64,000 nt of DNA from Tolypeutes matacus (GCA_026826555.1 JAKSZT010053764.1:18175533-18239532), one strand, 5' to 3'; shown: positions 37,688-50,208, counted from the first letter of the stretch. Notes: generated from the letters alone by a model not told the origin. A program made the numbers and translations.

Positions 37688-38383
37688 AATAGCAATGTGA
37701 AATTCCATATTAATAGTTGTCTGTTTGTGTAAAATAAAAAGCATTCTTCAATTTAATGTTCTGCTTTTGAGATGTTCCTGTGGCTAAAGCCTGACTCCAC
37801 CTCTGACGATGTCCATTTGTGTATTATTTTCAAGTCTGAAAAAAATGTAATAATCTCAGTGTCAAATTTAGAATAATATTGACTTAGGAAGAAAATGGTG
37901 TTGTTACAAATGTAACAATAGAAAAAAAAAAAAAAATCCAAGCTACATGCCTTTCTGATTTCCACATCCTTTTACATCTCAACTCTCCAACTCTGCCCAG
38001 GATAGCTAGACAGGGGTGCAGATTTTGTTAATAGTACATCTAGATGAAGTATTAACACCCCCAAAGTGTTCTGAAAATGTTTTGTTGTTGGTTTTGGTTT
38101 CTAATATATTCTGGACTCTTCCAGGGAAATGAAAGCTAGCTACATTCTTCTGAGATAATTCCAGGGTGATATTCATCCACACAAACTATGCTAATATCTT
38201 GATTAGGACACTCTTTGGCCCTGTGCTCTGGTTCTGAGGCTAAGCAAGACCCCAGAGTGTTACTAAAAGATATCACTCTTAGTGATCATAATAGCTTCTA
38301 ATTTTGAGCAACAAAAATTAACTATGTACTGCTCTAGCTTCTTTCCTTAGGTCACTTCATTGAATCCTGTGATAACTCTGCAG

Positions 38384-38591
38384 CAGGGGTTCTTAACCTT
38401 TTTTGTTCCACGGACCCCTTTGCCAGTTAGGTGAAAACCACAGACTCCTTACTAAGTTCACACTATACTGTGTATTATTTAATAAATACATCACACCTGT
38501 ACCAACACGTCCCCACAAGAATAATGTTTTTTTTTGAATTTTCAATTCACGCTCACAGACCCCCTGAAATCTTTCTGGTTAAGAACCCGTG
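38384..38591 (+). mobile_element. hAT-like MITE, copy 2 (complete)
   Basis: A 208-bp element with terminal inverted repeats: CAGGGGTTCTTAACC at the left and GGTTAAGAACCCGTG at the right, complementary at 14 of 15 positions. It is flanked by an 8-bp duplication, CTCTGCAG (38376-38383) and CTCTACAG (38592-38599), one mismatch. CA/TG termini with an 8-bp duplication are typical of hAT transposons. There is no transposase gene. It is closely related to 5904-6098. Confidence 0.85.
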
Positions 38592-38599
38592 CTCTACAG

Positions 38600-38720
38600 A
38601 GTTTGTGTTATCACTCTCATTCTACCCCAAGGTACTGAAGCCTTGAGAGGTAAAATATCTTGCCAAAGGCCACATAGTCGTAGGTGGCAGAGTTGGGATT
38701 TGAACTAGTACCTGATTTAC
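38600..38720 (-). repeat. MIR element
   Basis: Reads 'aaggtactgaagccttgagagg', 'atcttgccaaaggccacatag' (with changes), 'ggcagagttgggatttgaac', the minus-strand MIR core order. It directly abuts the MITE, which probably inserted at or into its edge. Confidence 0.7.
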
Positions 38721-38959
38721 CCAAAAGACCCCATTCTTTTTCATTTGTCATGTTGCCACACTATGGTATACCAAAGGAAAAGACTGATAAAAGAGAGAGG
38801 AGGAAAAAAAAAACACCCTAAAATGGTTGCAGTTTATTGTAAAGAAAAAATAAAATAGGAATACATGTTATGGAGTGTTACTATGCTTCCACACTGGATA
38901 TTAATGAAAAATAATGATAATGAAAATAGCAGTTAACATGTGTTAAACTTTAACTATAT

Positions 38960-39150
38960 ACTACATATCAGCGAAGTGTTTATTATCTCATCTTACGCGT
39001 AAAAACCACCTTATAAATTAGGTACTATTATTCACATTTTACAGAGGAAACTGAGCTAATGAGATGTTAAACAAATTGTTCACAGTTGTCCAAGATTTCA
39101 TAGATAAGAATATGAAAGTTCAAATCCAGCTACTCTGGATCCAGAACCCA
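38960..39150 (-). repeat. MIR element
   Basis: Contains 'ggtactattattcacatttt', 'acagaggaaactgagctaat' and 'gaaagttcaaatcc' in minus-strand MIR order. Ancient, inactive. Confidence 0.65.
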
Positions 39151-39500
39151 CACTCTTATCTTCTGCAATTTATATCTTAGATAAGCTATTATTTAAGTGG
39201 TTATCGACAGCTCAGTGTCAATAGGGTATGGGTCATTTTTCAAAGATAAATCTTCTTTGGCAGAGATTTAACATCAGCTTTAAGGCCAGAGACTGTTTCC
39301 AACAAGTTTGCAGAAGACACCAAAATAGCCAGTCGAGTGCCTGGGTTGAATGAAATGCAGCCAAGAGGAGGTCCTCTACCACCAAATTACCATGGAAATT
39401 TAAAAAGTTAGCTTCCAAATGTAATGAGCCATCAGAAGTAAGGAACAGCACATGTGAAAAAAAAGATTTAGAGATTTTACTCGATGGCAAGTTGTGTGTG

Positions 39501-39503
<3 letters not shown>

Positions 39504-39535
<32 letters not shown>
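39504..39535. repeat. (TG)n microsatellite
   Basis: About 15 uninterrupted TG units preceded by an older 'gttgtgtgtgctttt' stretch. Probably length-polymorphic. Confidence 0.92.
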
Positions 39536-39536
<1 letters not shown>

Positions 39537-39547
39537 CGGGTATGAGA

Positions 39548-40010
39548 AGATTCACAGCGGCTTTATTTGTTCTTACTTCAAATCGGAAACAATACAAGTG
39601 TCCATCAACAGACGAGTGGACAAACAAAATATGATATCCATACAATGGAATGAAATAAAATCAATTAAGAAATGATATACTGCTAAATGCAAAAACAAAA
39701 TCATTGTGCAGTGTAAAATAACCCAGACATAAAGGAAAATATACTGCATGACTCCATTTATATAAAAGTCTAGAAAAGGAAAATTAAATGTGTGTGTTAG
39801 AAAGTAGATAATTTTCTTGCCTGGGCCTAGAAATAGAGAGAGAGACGGATTGGAAAAGGGGCACAAGGAACCTTTAAGGAATGGTGGAAATATTCTGTAC
39901 TTTGTTTGTGATAGTGGCTTCATAGATGTGCCAAAATGCTTTGAAATGTACACTGTAAGCAGGTGCAATTTATTGTAGAGAAATTATACCTCAGAAAATT
40001 ATTTTTAAAA
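39548..40010 (+). mobile_element. Old L1 3' UTR relic
   Basis: Shows the L1 3' UTR order 'attcacagcggctttattt', 'caagtgtccatcaacagacg', 'atggaatgaaataaa', 'gcatgactccatttatata', 'gggcctagaaatagag' and 'aaattatacctcag', ending in A-rich sequence. The TG microsatellite sits at its 5' edge. No coding part is included. Confidence 0.75.
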
Positions 40011-40439
40011 AGAGAAAGGAATTAAAGGAATTAAATGTTGGGTGCATCTGCACATGTGCACACACACACATCCAATATGCTGACCTTCAAAAATTGTTGA
40101 ATATTAATCCCTGAAAATTGTTTAGCATAATGCCTAACTTACAGTGAGTGTGCAATAAAAGTAGGCTCTTGGTTATACATTTATAGAATGCCTTACAATA
40201 TTCTTAGACTATACGTGTAACTGTTTTGTTGTTGCTATTGTTGTTATAACAATAAAAGAAAAAAAAGAAGCAACGAAGGCCTGAAGCAGTTGTGGTGGTG
40301 ATGGAGATGTCAGGGGAGAAATTAACTTTTATGAAACACTTGTGTTAGCAGGCACTCACAGCCATTTTATGTGTTAACTCAGAAGAGTCAATGTGTTAAA
40401 TCATGTGGACAAACAAGAATGGATTTTAAAAAGTAAAAA

Positions 40440-40640
40440 GTATGGCTTTCCACAGGAGGAGATTGTGCTGAGAGTCACTCCACCTGGGTTTGTCTCCCAC
40501 ACTAGCTGTGAGATCTTGATCAATTCACTGCATCTCTGTCTCAGTTTGCCCACCTGTAAAATAGGCACAGTAGTACCTGTCACATGGGGTTGTTATAAGA
40601 ATTAAATGCTATATAAAGCGATGGATGGCAAGTTTTATTC
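40440..40640 (+). repeat. MIR element
   Basis: Among the clearest MIRs in the window: 'cacctgggtttgtctcccac', 'actagctgtgagatcttgat', 'tctgtctcagtttgcccacc', 'tgtaaaataggcacagtagt' and 'acatggggttgttataagaa' appear in consensus order with substitutions. Confidence 0.85.
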
Positions 40641-40780
40641 CAGCCACAGTGTAAACTCCCCACAGATAGGGAGCCTGAGTGTCTTGTGCACCACTTTATC
40701 TCCCAGGTCCAGCACAGTTACAGGCATGTTGTAAGGGCTCAGTAAATACATGCAGGATGAATGAATGAATGAGCGAGTGA
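40640..40780 (+). repeat. LINE-2-like 3' end
   Basis: Contains 'agtgtcttgtgcaccacttt', 'tctcccaggtccagcacagt', 'gctcagtaaatacatg' and the terminal 'gatgaatgaatgaatgag', the typical order of an L2 3' terminus. Confidence 0.65.
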
Positions 40781-41059
40781 GTAAAGAGCATATAAAAAGC
40801 TATTGACACTTTTAGGCTGTATTAATAGCAGTTGAAAATCTAGAATAGGGGAGTGTTAGTTCTACTGTACTCTGTCCTGGTGAGACACCTGGTTCACTTT
40901 ATTACGATTTGGATACTATTTGCACAAAGACCACTGAGGTCCAGTGTAGAGAATAACTGGGATGGTAAGGGGATTAATATGCTAGATGGGACAACAAGGA
41001 CTTGACTTATTTTTTAAAGTGACTTTTCTGTATTCCAAGCATGGTGTTAAGTATTTAAG

Positions 41060-41210
41060 TTCTCAAAGCAACCAACATAGCTAAATGACATTATCCCCAT
41101 TTTACAGATGGGACACTAAAGCAAGTAAATAAGTTTTAATATTACACAGTAGTTGAATCACAGTTTGGCAAACTAAAAGGCCCAAGCTCTTCCTACTTAA
41201 GTATCCTCTT
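41060..41210 (-). repeat. MIR element
   Basis: Contains 'cattatccccattttacaga', 'tgggacactaaagcaag' and 'ttacacagtagttgaatcac' in minus-strand MIR order, diverged at the end. Confidence 0.65.
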
Positions 41211-44200
41211 CTCTATAGAAGAAACTAAAGATGCTCAGCCTGAAGAAAAGAGCTGTTGAAGGCGGGCTCATAAGGAAGCTAATCCCCAGCTGCGTTCAGG
41301 GCTGTAATTCTAAGATACTACAGCATTTTGAGGCTTCTCACATATTAAAAAAACTATAAGTAAACTTGTGAGCCAAGTTACTCTGTGTGGTCTGGGGAAA
41401 AGGTGGGGAGGAATAAACTCTAGTGGGTGTAAATTATGGGGAGATAGATTACAGTTCAGATACAGTTCAAAACTTTCTAATGATTAGACCTATTTAACAA
41501 TGGAGGATGCTAAATTGTAAAGCATTGAATTCCCTGTCACCGATGGGTCTTAGACAAAGGCTGAGCTGCTACCACTTATCAAGGATTCGCTGGTGCTATG
41601 CAGTTAAATATTGTAAATTAAAATTAAATTAAATTAAAATTTTAGTTGCCCTAGCCACATTTCAAGTGTTCATTAATCACATGTGCCTACCGATTTGGAC
41701 AGTGCAGAACTTTTCCATCATCATAGAAAGTTCTCTTGAGCGGCACGGCTATAGACTTGGCACATAGAATTATTGGACACTAGTTCCTTTTTTACCCTGA
41801 AAATCTGCTTCTGTGAACAGTTCACATTAATCACCATTTTTTACTAAAAAACCAGTTTTATAGTGTCTATACTGGGACTGATTTTTCATTTCTTTTATTG
41901 CAATAATACCTTGGAATGGGTGCCCATACAAATATTTTATGTTTATTAGTTAATTAGCTATGGATAATTTTTTTTTTTTTTTACCTTTGGAGTCAATACT
42001 AACCAAATAGATATCCCCTGTATCAAAGCTCGGGGTACCCAATTGAACAGACCTCATGTTTCCAAAGAAATTTCTTCCAGTTCTGTTTTTCTAAATCTAC
42101 TCTCATTTATTTCCCTCTTTGTTAATTGGCCATTCCCAGAGGAAATGGATTTGATAGCAGATATTTGGAGATTAATTACCTATGATATGGCAAAGCCACT
42201 TCATAAATGTCAGTACTAAGGAATCCCCTAGAGAGAGAATTCTTAGATTCAATTGGAAATTATTATAATTAATATAATAGGTTAATTCATTGTAATTATT
42301 TTTAAGCCTTTTGGCAATGAGTTAATTCCCTGAGATCCACATTGCTTGAAGTGTCATAGCGAACCCCTGATAAGAATGTTCTGGCAATAAACCTTAGCGC
42401 TCTGGAAAAAAAACCCTACTCGTCTTTCCTTCTGACTGAGTTCCTTCAGGAACATATTTTGGTGGCATTTGATTCTGGAGAACAAAGGAATCCCTATAAG
42501 GTGATGCATAAACATGCACATCCCAGCTAGACTGCGTTCATTGGAGAAAGGGAAAACAAAAGGCCTTTGATTGCACCTCGTTTTCTTTGGAAGTATGTCT
42601 CACTTCAGACTGATAGAATGCCTTTGCTCCTGGAATAAAATGGAATGGAATGAAAATTGAAGAATCTGGGCCTTTTTCCCTTTTCTAATTATTTCCACTT
42701 GACTCACTTAATCTTGGACGATTATTCAATCATATCTGAAATGAGAAAATGATGATGGGAGTAGAATTTCCGTCTCTTGTTTCAAGAGGTTATAAACATT
42801 AACAGAGTAATCTCGAACAAAAAACAAATACAAATCACAATTGACTGTGCCTTGTTTTTATATATTAGGAAAAATCCCCACATTGTTAGGGGAGCAGCTC
42901 AAATTTCTGAATGCAAGAATCTTGTCAAGTCTTGAAGGCAATTTCATTATTAAGGTTGAAAAACTATCATTTGGAACAAATATTTCATAATGGGAGAATG
43001 TCCAGGAGCTAAGGAGCCAATTTGTTTACCTGCACCTGGACGGTGGAGAAATTAAGCCCTGACTTGGTTCATTAAAGATCAGGATCATTAACACTTGAAG
43101 ACTCATAGATTGGTTTCTGAGCCTCAGAGCAGTCTTCATTTCTTTCTAGTATGTCCATGAACCTTACTACAAATTTATGAATAGAAGGACACATGCAGTC
43201 CTAATAGTTGCAGAGAGCTAGATCAGGACTCAACATACAAAAAAAAAAAAACACCTTTCTGATGATTGGAACCACCTAAATTGAAGCTAACTGCCAAGGT
43301 GACATAAGATGCCCATTAATGGATCAAGCAGAGTCTGAACAACTTACATACTGTAAGATAAGGGAAGTCCGGCATAAGAGAGGTTTGGACCCAGTGACAT
43401 CTTAGGCCCCTTTTAATGTTGATTGCATGTGTAAATTAAGATTTGGTTTTTAAGTTAATGTCCACAGTTTTGCTCTTAGTAATGGCTATAATAGCCCAGA
43501 CCACTTCACTTCCGTTATACACCGTTAGCGCACCCCTGGCATGTGGGCAGAGCATGTACTGAAGAAGAGTGAACAAACGTGCATTGGAGCTGCCTCATGA
43601 GGGCTGATTATTGTCCTTCTCCAGTCTAGAGCCAAATCAAGTAACTCTGGAATGCCTACTGAGTTGGGTACTCCCGGAAGCAGACTATAAGCAAGGATTC
43701 AGGGGCCGGTAGAGGAGCAGGAGAAGGATAGGGAAGGGGAAGCTAAGCGAGGGTGCCATTTCAGGTGAAGTTCAGCTCAGCCTGATCCCACAGGAGCTCT
43801 GGAGCAGAGCTTACCCTCAGAGTGCTGAGGAGCAGAGGGGCACTGGTTAGTACCGCCCTGCCAGGTGCTGTGGGGCTGTCAATGAGGTAGGTCCTCGTGG
43901 TCTTTACAACACAATTGTGGAGACTAAATTAATAAAAAGAAACAAAGCCCCCGTGCACATGTCCAGTCACCGTGTTGTTAAAAGCAAACTCTGCAGATCT
44001 CCCCGGTACCGAGGCTTCATTCAGGAGGCAGGTAGCAGGCTGGATATTAGAGGACTTGCATTGGGAGGGAGGCCACTCCCCGCAAGAGGAACGAAGGGCA
44101 TAATAAATAAGGGAGTTTGCAGCAGGGAGGCAGTGCTCTTGGGAGGAGCAGAGGCTTTTGTTGAGGCCTAGGGGGAATATCTGTCTGTGCTGTGTGGTGG

Positions 44201-44309
44201 AATTGCTGTATGGAGGCCCTTAACATTAGCTGTTTGGGATTTGGTGTGCTAAACAGCGGGGGAGGCTGTTTCTTGGATATGGCACGATAAACGCTCGGTA
44301 GGGGAGTGC

Positions 44310-45110
44310 GACCGAAATCACAGGATGGATTGGCGAGAAAGAGAGCGGAAGCACAGCCGGGGTTGCCGTCAGTGATACAACTTCAGTCTTGCTGTGTGGA
44401 CCCCACCCTCTGCTGCCCAGCTGCCTGCAGGTCTTGCCCTGTGGATTGCTCGAAAGCCATATCAGAGTTCACACGTGCAAAACCCAACTGCAGATTTTCC
44501 TCCAACCTGCTTCTCCTCAGATCTCCTTTGGCTGATCTGAGGCCAATATTTGAGGCCAACCTTGACTCCCTTCTTTCTTTCCTATTTCACACCTAATTTA
44601 TTGGCAAATCCTGCCAGCGCCACCTTCGAAACTGAAACTGACCACTCCTCAACAGCTGGGATCCCAGGCCATGGCCACCCCTCATCTGGATTATGTAATA
44701 GCCCCTAATGGGACACTTTCACTGTTTTCCCCACACCAATCAGAGTGACCCTTTTACAATATAAGACAAAGTGTGTCCCTTTCCTGCTTCCATCCTCCCA
44801 TTGTTTTGCCCTTTAGGATGAAATCAAATGCTAAATTGTCCTGTGCCTGAGGCCCTGCAGGGTCTGACCTCTGGCGCTCTCTCCACGCCCAGTGCCTACA
44901 CCTTCCTCCTTGCTCACGCCTCTCCTGGGAGCTGCTTTTGGAACACAGCCCTTTTGCTGCCTCCTTAGATTTCTTTCCTTTTTGTTCCCTGTGTATGAAA
45001 TGCTCATGCTGCATGGCTGGCTCCCTCACTTCATTCAGGTGCTCAGTACCCTCTCCTGACAGACCTTCCCTGACCTCCACACCTAAAACAGCACGTGGGA
45101 GGCAGGGAGG
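44310..45110 (+). repeat. LINE-2-like relic
   Basis: An order of phrases that I associate with old L2-type elements: 'ctcatctggattatgtaata', 'cactttcactgttttccc', 'aatcagagtgacccttttac', 'tttgccctttaggatgaaat', 'gaggccctgcagggtctgac', 'ggctggctccctcacttcat', 'gacagaccttccctgacctc'. Open frames on both strands (for example 158 codons at 44754-45230 minus) follow from its higher GC content and match no protein I know. Confidence 0.5.
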
Positions 45111-45869
45111 TGTGAGTTGCATCCCCTCTGGGTCTGGCTGAAGCCATGGGCATGGCTGAAGTCTCCAGAGACAGGAGTGAGGACCGCAGGAAAAGGGAGG
45201 GCTGGGAAGGGGAAGAGGAAGAGGAGCCAAGGAAGGAGCAGGGAGTCAGGGAATCAGGAGAAAGAGAAAAGTGGGGTGCCCCCTCTTGGGGGGAGCTACT
45301 GAAGTCCAGGATACCCGTGGGTCAAGACCATCTCATTTCAGGATCACAAAGCTACCACAATAATGCCCCTGTCCCAAGAACCCCAGGGCGTTGATGAGGG
45401 AACTCAGTGCCCTGAGACCACCGTTCAGGACCTTTGGATGCAGATGGACAGGAAAGAGGCATGCCAGGCTTTTTCCTATTTTTTTCTCAATTGCAGATAC
45501 TCATGTTACTGGCCCAGGACCAAGCCAGGTGACAAACCTAGAGGTGAGAGGACAATGAAAACCAAACAGAGCAGTGGTCTGTTGTATTCTATTTATTGCT
45601 TCCATCTCTGCTCCAACAAAGTCTCCTTTCCCTAGAGGGCAAGATATCAGACTACACACAGGGGTAATGGATAGGTGAGGAGCTTGTGTTAGAGAACCTG
45701 GGGCCCTGCACTCCTTCCCCTCCTAGACCAAGATCTGAATGATAGGCTTCTGCCTAAAAGATGAAAACGTCATCAGAGCAGGGGGAAAGCCAATGAGCGG
45801 GTGCTGTGTGGTGGGCGAAAAGAGAAGGTTGGTGTTGGGTTATTTCTTGAGCTTGTATAATGTAATGTT

Positions 45870-46040
45870 TGGGAGTCTGACTTTGGATTTTGACATACCC
45901 CAGTTGAAGCCTGACATTTACTAGCTGTAATTTTAGCGTTCCCATCTCTAAAATGGAAATCCTAATAGTATATACCTCATAGGGTTATTGTAAGGGCCAG
46001 TGCACACAGGCTATCGAGTACACTGTAGGGATTCAGTATG
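45870..46040 (+). repeat. MIR element
   Basis: Shows 'gggagtctgactttggattt', 'acatttactagctgtaattt', 'cccatctctaaaatggaaat', 'agtatatacctcatagggtt' and 'attgtaagggccagtg', the MIR consensus order. Confidence 0.8.
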
Positions 46041-46279
46041 TATTTATTGTCTTTCGAAATATGCCATGTTGATGGTGCACATCCCCAGGCTGCAGGGTGT
46101 GGCACTCTTCTACATGGTGCTGTTTCCCCCCTGGCCTGCACTAACTATTCACATGGTGCTGGCTTCTGCATGCATTGTAATAGTATCCACACCTCACATT
46201 TGGCTCTCAAAGGAAGGGGAGACAAAGTACCTATGAGGCTGTGGATAATAATAGGGGTTGAGATGAGTTTCTGGGGAAT

Positions 46280-46735
46280 CAAATTGTGGAGATCTTACAA
46301 TGGTTCCCCATGGTCCTAAGACTAAAAGCTGAAGTCCTTATTGAGGCGGCAAGGCCCTACCCATCTCTTGGACCTCCTCTCCTACTTCTCCCCTTCCCTC
46401 CCAACATCATACCCTACTCTAGCCACCCTGGTCTCCTTGTAGTTCCCTCTTCCTGGAATGTTCCTCCCCTTGGGATGCACTAAGCTAATTCCCTCAACTC
46501 CAGGTCTTTGCCCCAGTCTCTTCTCAATGAGACCACCATTCTTCCCAGCACTCCCAATGCCACTTACTCTTATCTTCCTTTTCTTAGTGTTTATCATCTT
46601 CCTCCTCTGGAATGTAAACTCTTCAGCAGGGATCTTTGTCTCTTTTGATTGCCAATGCATTTCAATCTCCTCGGACTCTGCCTGGCATATCTTTGAGGCC
46701 CAAGAAATAATTGTTCAATGAATAAATGAATGAGA
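46280..46735 (+). repeat. LINE-2-like 3' region
   Basis: Contains 'acaatggttccccatggtcc', 'gcggcaaggccctacccatc', 'tcttcctggaatgttcctcc', 'ctggaatgtaaactcttcag' and 'ttgttcaatgaataaatgaa' in the order of an old L2-type 3' end. The same family as 44.3-45.1 kb. Its open frames are incidental. Confidence 0.6.
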
Positions 46736-47626
46736 GAGATAAAGAAGGGGAATGCTACTCTGGAACTAATGGGATATGGTTAGAGCAACTGAATTGAACA
46801 ACTTCAGCTTACAATGTGAATAAAGGTCCTCGGACTTGAGCAACACAGCAGCCCTTTAAAAATTTCAGATCATCAGGAGACCCTGAAGAGGGTTCAGCTT
46901 CTATTTCTTTCCCTCAAGAGCATTGTGACATTGTGCAAGTCCTTTGCTTTCTGTGGCTGTTTTTATCTCCCCAAGAGCAGGTGTTAAACTAGATGGGGAT
47001 TTTTCAAACTTTCTTTATTCTTGTGAAAGAAAATTTACATCCAAGTTGTTTTTAACACATGAACCTCATGTAACCATTCTCTTCAGGAGGCCTGAAGAGA
47101 GAATGTCAGAAGAGTCTATAGGAAATTTAAGCTCCTTTTCCATGATAACTAATATAAGTGTGTATGGCCTCAAGATTAACGGTGACTTTCCTCAGGAGGT
47201 TACGCTAAACTTTTAAGTTCCAGATGTCTCAAGACTTCTTAGAAAAAGGCCAAGATGTTTTGTATCTTGTCATCATAAAAGCATAACACAGAGGAGCGTT
47301 CACCCCTACCTAGTATCTAGTATCTCCAAGTCGAATGACTTGTAAATGTTTCCAGATTCATCATTATCAGTTTATATCTCCCCCAGAGCTTGAGTCAACA
47401 TCTTTTTCCTCCCAGTGGTCTTTGCTAACACCTGCTAATTAGGGACCTGCAGTCTGGCTTCAAACAAGACTTTTTTTTTTTTAGCCACAACTAACCAGAA
47501 TACAATATTTAGTGTAGTTCTTACATTAAAGAATATGAGATTTATAATTCTCTGCTTCTGCAATTCATTTCCTCTTCGGATAGCTATAAATATATCAGCT
47601 CACTCTTCATCAGGATTCCTATAAAC

Positions 47627-47776
47627 CAGTGGTTCTAAAAGTGTGGCCCCCAGACCAACAGCCTCACGGTCATCTGGGAACTTGTTAGAAATGCACCCCA
47701 GACCTACTAAAGCAGCAGCTCTGGGGCTAGGGTCCTGCAGGTGTTTTCTGTGCATGCCCAGATTTGAGAACCACTA
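47627..47776 (+). repeat. MER5A-type hAT-Charlie element
   Basis: Starts CAGTGGTTCTAAAAGTGTGG and ends in GAGAACCACT, its inverse-type terminus. Between them are 'catctgggaacttgttagaa' and 'cagacctactaaagcag'. The whole short element fits the non-autonomous MER5A. No clear 8-bp duplication is left. Confidence 0.85.
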
Positions 47777-48789
47777 TGAGACCATCCCCTATTGAAAAAT
47801 TCCCCTGTCTTCTTTGTATTCCTAACAGCTCATATATTATGTAATTTGTTTTACAGAGATAGCTGGGATTTTTTAACTCCTAATATGAAGCTGTATTATA
47901 TTGAAAGATACCCTTCCCAGGAGATGCTGCTCTGTGCCTCCTACTTCATCCTTTAGATAATTCCTCAGCCAGAGAATGTCTGAGGACCTTAACTGACCTG
48001 AAAAAGACCCTTTGCTGGTTTTGTGATCTGGGGGGAGGGAGACTAAATTTACCTATCAATGATACATTTCTATGCATATGACCCTCTTTTGAAATTTTTG
48101 CATAAGATCCTGGAGGCTTGTTCAATTTAAGAAGCAGTTTCTAGAACCATGCCTAATCCCAGAGAAAACCAAATTAACTCTCACCACTTAGTCTCTTGGA
48201 AAACATGAATACTTATTTGAAGCTAAGGAAGAATTGCCTGCCTTTGACTCCAGGAGTAACTATGGCCATGAAATTCCTTGGAAAAGACCTCATTGGAACT
48301 GATAACTAAAACTCTAGAGTGGTTGGTAATAGAAAGCAGAGGAGATTCATGTCTGCACTGAGTAGAGCATATGGGCCCCAGATCACATTGTAACGATGGA
48401 AGAAAAATTAAAAATGATCACCAGAACTCATTCTCAGCCTTGATTTGTTTCCAGTCTTTCTTACGCAGCATGTGTTAGGTTAGTACCAAAATAACAAACA
48501 TACCTTCCAAAAATCCTGAGAGGATTAGGCATTAGCTGCAGACAGTCTTAATCAGAGATTCCAATATGCCAAAACTAGGAATTTATAATATAATTATGTC
48601 TCATTTGCTGCATGTGTTCCATGTTCCTTCCCTATACTTAGGGTCACTGTGACAATTTCATATTCTTGGACTAAGATCTGGACATGTGTTTGTCTCTTTA
48701 TAAAATTTTTATGATCCAAGAAAACACTGCTCTCTAAATAGTGACTTGCTGATGCTGTGTGTTTTCTGATCAGAGTGTGGTTCATAGTC

Positions 48790-49290
48790 ATTGTCAGTGG
48801 TGTGCTGGGAAATGTTTAATGGCTAGCTCCCCAGATTAAATGATTTAAATCATTTTAATGGTTGTATAATATTTCATAAAATTAATGTAATATAATAAGC
48901 CTTAATTGTGGACATTTACATAAAGTTTCCTAAGTTTTGGTATTGCTTCAAATAATGCTCTACATTATTAGAGAGAGAGATTGAGATAAATATATATTGC
49001 TTTGGCACAAATCTTTGTTTGCATTTCTGATTACTTAATTTCTAGGATTAAATGATTTAATTATGGGTCTTGAAAAATATTGCCAGTTTACATCTAAAGA
49101 TTTGGTACCAATGTACACTCCCACCAGCAGAATTGCCTCTTTCAATTTAGTGTCACTATCACTACATATTATTCTTTTCAAATTTTTTGATAATTTAATA
49201 AGTAAAAAAAAAGTTTTGACACTACATTTCATTGAGAGTGTGCTGAACATTTTTCATGTTTATTATCCTTTCCATTTTTACTTTTTAAAC
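48790..49290 (-). mobile_element. Old L1-type relic
   Basis: The + strand shows 'ggttgtataatatttcataa', 'gccttaattgtggacattta', 'aatttctaggattaaatgat', 'gccagtttacatctaaag' and 'tacactcccaccagcagaat', reminiscent of the reverse complement of an old L1 3' UTR. Heavily diverged; edges and subfamily uncertain. Confidence 0.5.
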
Positions 49291-49745
49291 TTTTCTGTTC
49301 ACGTAAAGGCCGTCCACAATCTGAGACCCTCTCCCTTTTGCATCTCTGGTTTCATCTTTTATTTCTTTTCCCCAGACTCTCACCCCAGCCTTACTTTTCC
49401 TCAGATAATCTACAAAGCACACCCCAGGATAGCCACATTCTTCCTCCCACAGATCTGCAGGACCCACTCCCTCTCATCTTGCAAGGCTCTTTATAGTGCC
49501 ATCTCCAAGAGTCTTTCTCAATCCCCCTGTTTCAAGTTGCCACCCTCATCCCTACACACTGTTTCTCTCCCGTGACTCACCCTTCTCCCTAGCATTTATC
49601 ATCATCTAATATCGTATCTTTTCTTTGCTCATCATCTGTTCTCCCTCCTTCCCCCCCCCACCCCCCGAGTATAAGTTCCATAAAGGCAGTCTCCCTGGGG
49701 TCTAGAGAAGTAAATTACGCGCTGATAATTGTTGAATGAGTAAGT
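49290..49745 (+). repeat. LINE-2-like 3' region
   Basis: Runs from 'aaaggccgtccacaatctga' through 'gcaggacccactccctctca' to 'agtataagttccataaagg' and 'aattgttgaatgagtaag', the L2-type order. It contains a C-rich tract (near 49653-49667). The 170-codon open frame at 49063-49575 overlaps it and the older L1 relic and has no recognisable domain. Confidence 0.6.
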
Positions 49746-50023
49746 ATTCTCCCAGCCTTAGCGTTGTCTTTATAAAATCAATTTATATGTTCTCTTTAAA
49801 TACTGAAAATAACCATTTGCAATATTTGTAACAAATATATTTCTAGATTGATTTTGAGATACTATGTTTTTGTACAAGTAGAAGGTGTTAATATTTTTAT
49901 GTAACTAAACCTTCCATTGTTGATTTTTTTCCATTGGAATTAAGCTTACAAAATTCTTTATTTCATAATCAGATCAGATATTTTTTTGCCTATACTTTAT
50001 TGTAGTATTTTTATGACTTTTTT

Positions 50024-50208
50024 TTTTTTTTTTTTTTAAAGATTTTATTTATTTATTCATTTATCCCCCCCCTTGCTGCTTGTGCTCTCTGGGTCAGCCA
50101 ACCACGCCGTGCGGGCGGGCTTGCCTTCACCAGGAGGCCCCGGAACCGAACCCGGGGCCTCCCATATGGTAAACGGGAGCCCTACTGATTGAGCCACAGC
50201 CGCTTCCC
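50024..50208 (-). mobile_element. DAS-type SINE, inverted partner of 37483-37687
   Basis: Read on the minus strand it begins GGGAAGCGGCTGTGGCTCAA and runs through the same head, B box, GC-rich extension and 'aaataaat' tail as the SINE at 37483-37687, with only a few differences (for example 'gttccgggg' for 'gttcccaggg'). A 17-bp duplication ATTTTTATGACTTTTTT flanks it at 50007-50023 and 50209-50225. It lies 671 bp upstream of exon C on the strand opposite to GLIS3 transcription. Confidence 0.95.

Noticed and set aside
44754..45230. 158-codon open frame on the minus strand
   Set aside because: It lies inside an L2-like repeat with higher GC content, lacks recognisable motifs and has no splice or promoter context.
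49063..49575. 170-codon open frame on the + strand, the longest in the window
   Set aside because: It spans the border of an old L1 relic and an L2-like relic, has no domain, and its Ser/Pro/Leu-rich text is what pyrimidine-rich repeat DNA gives by chance.
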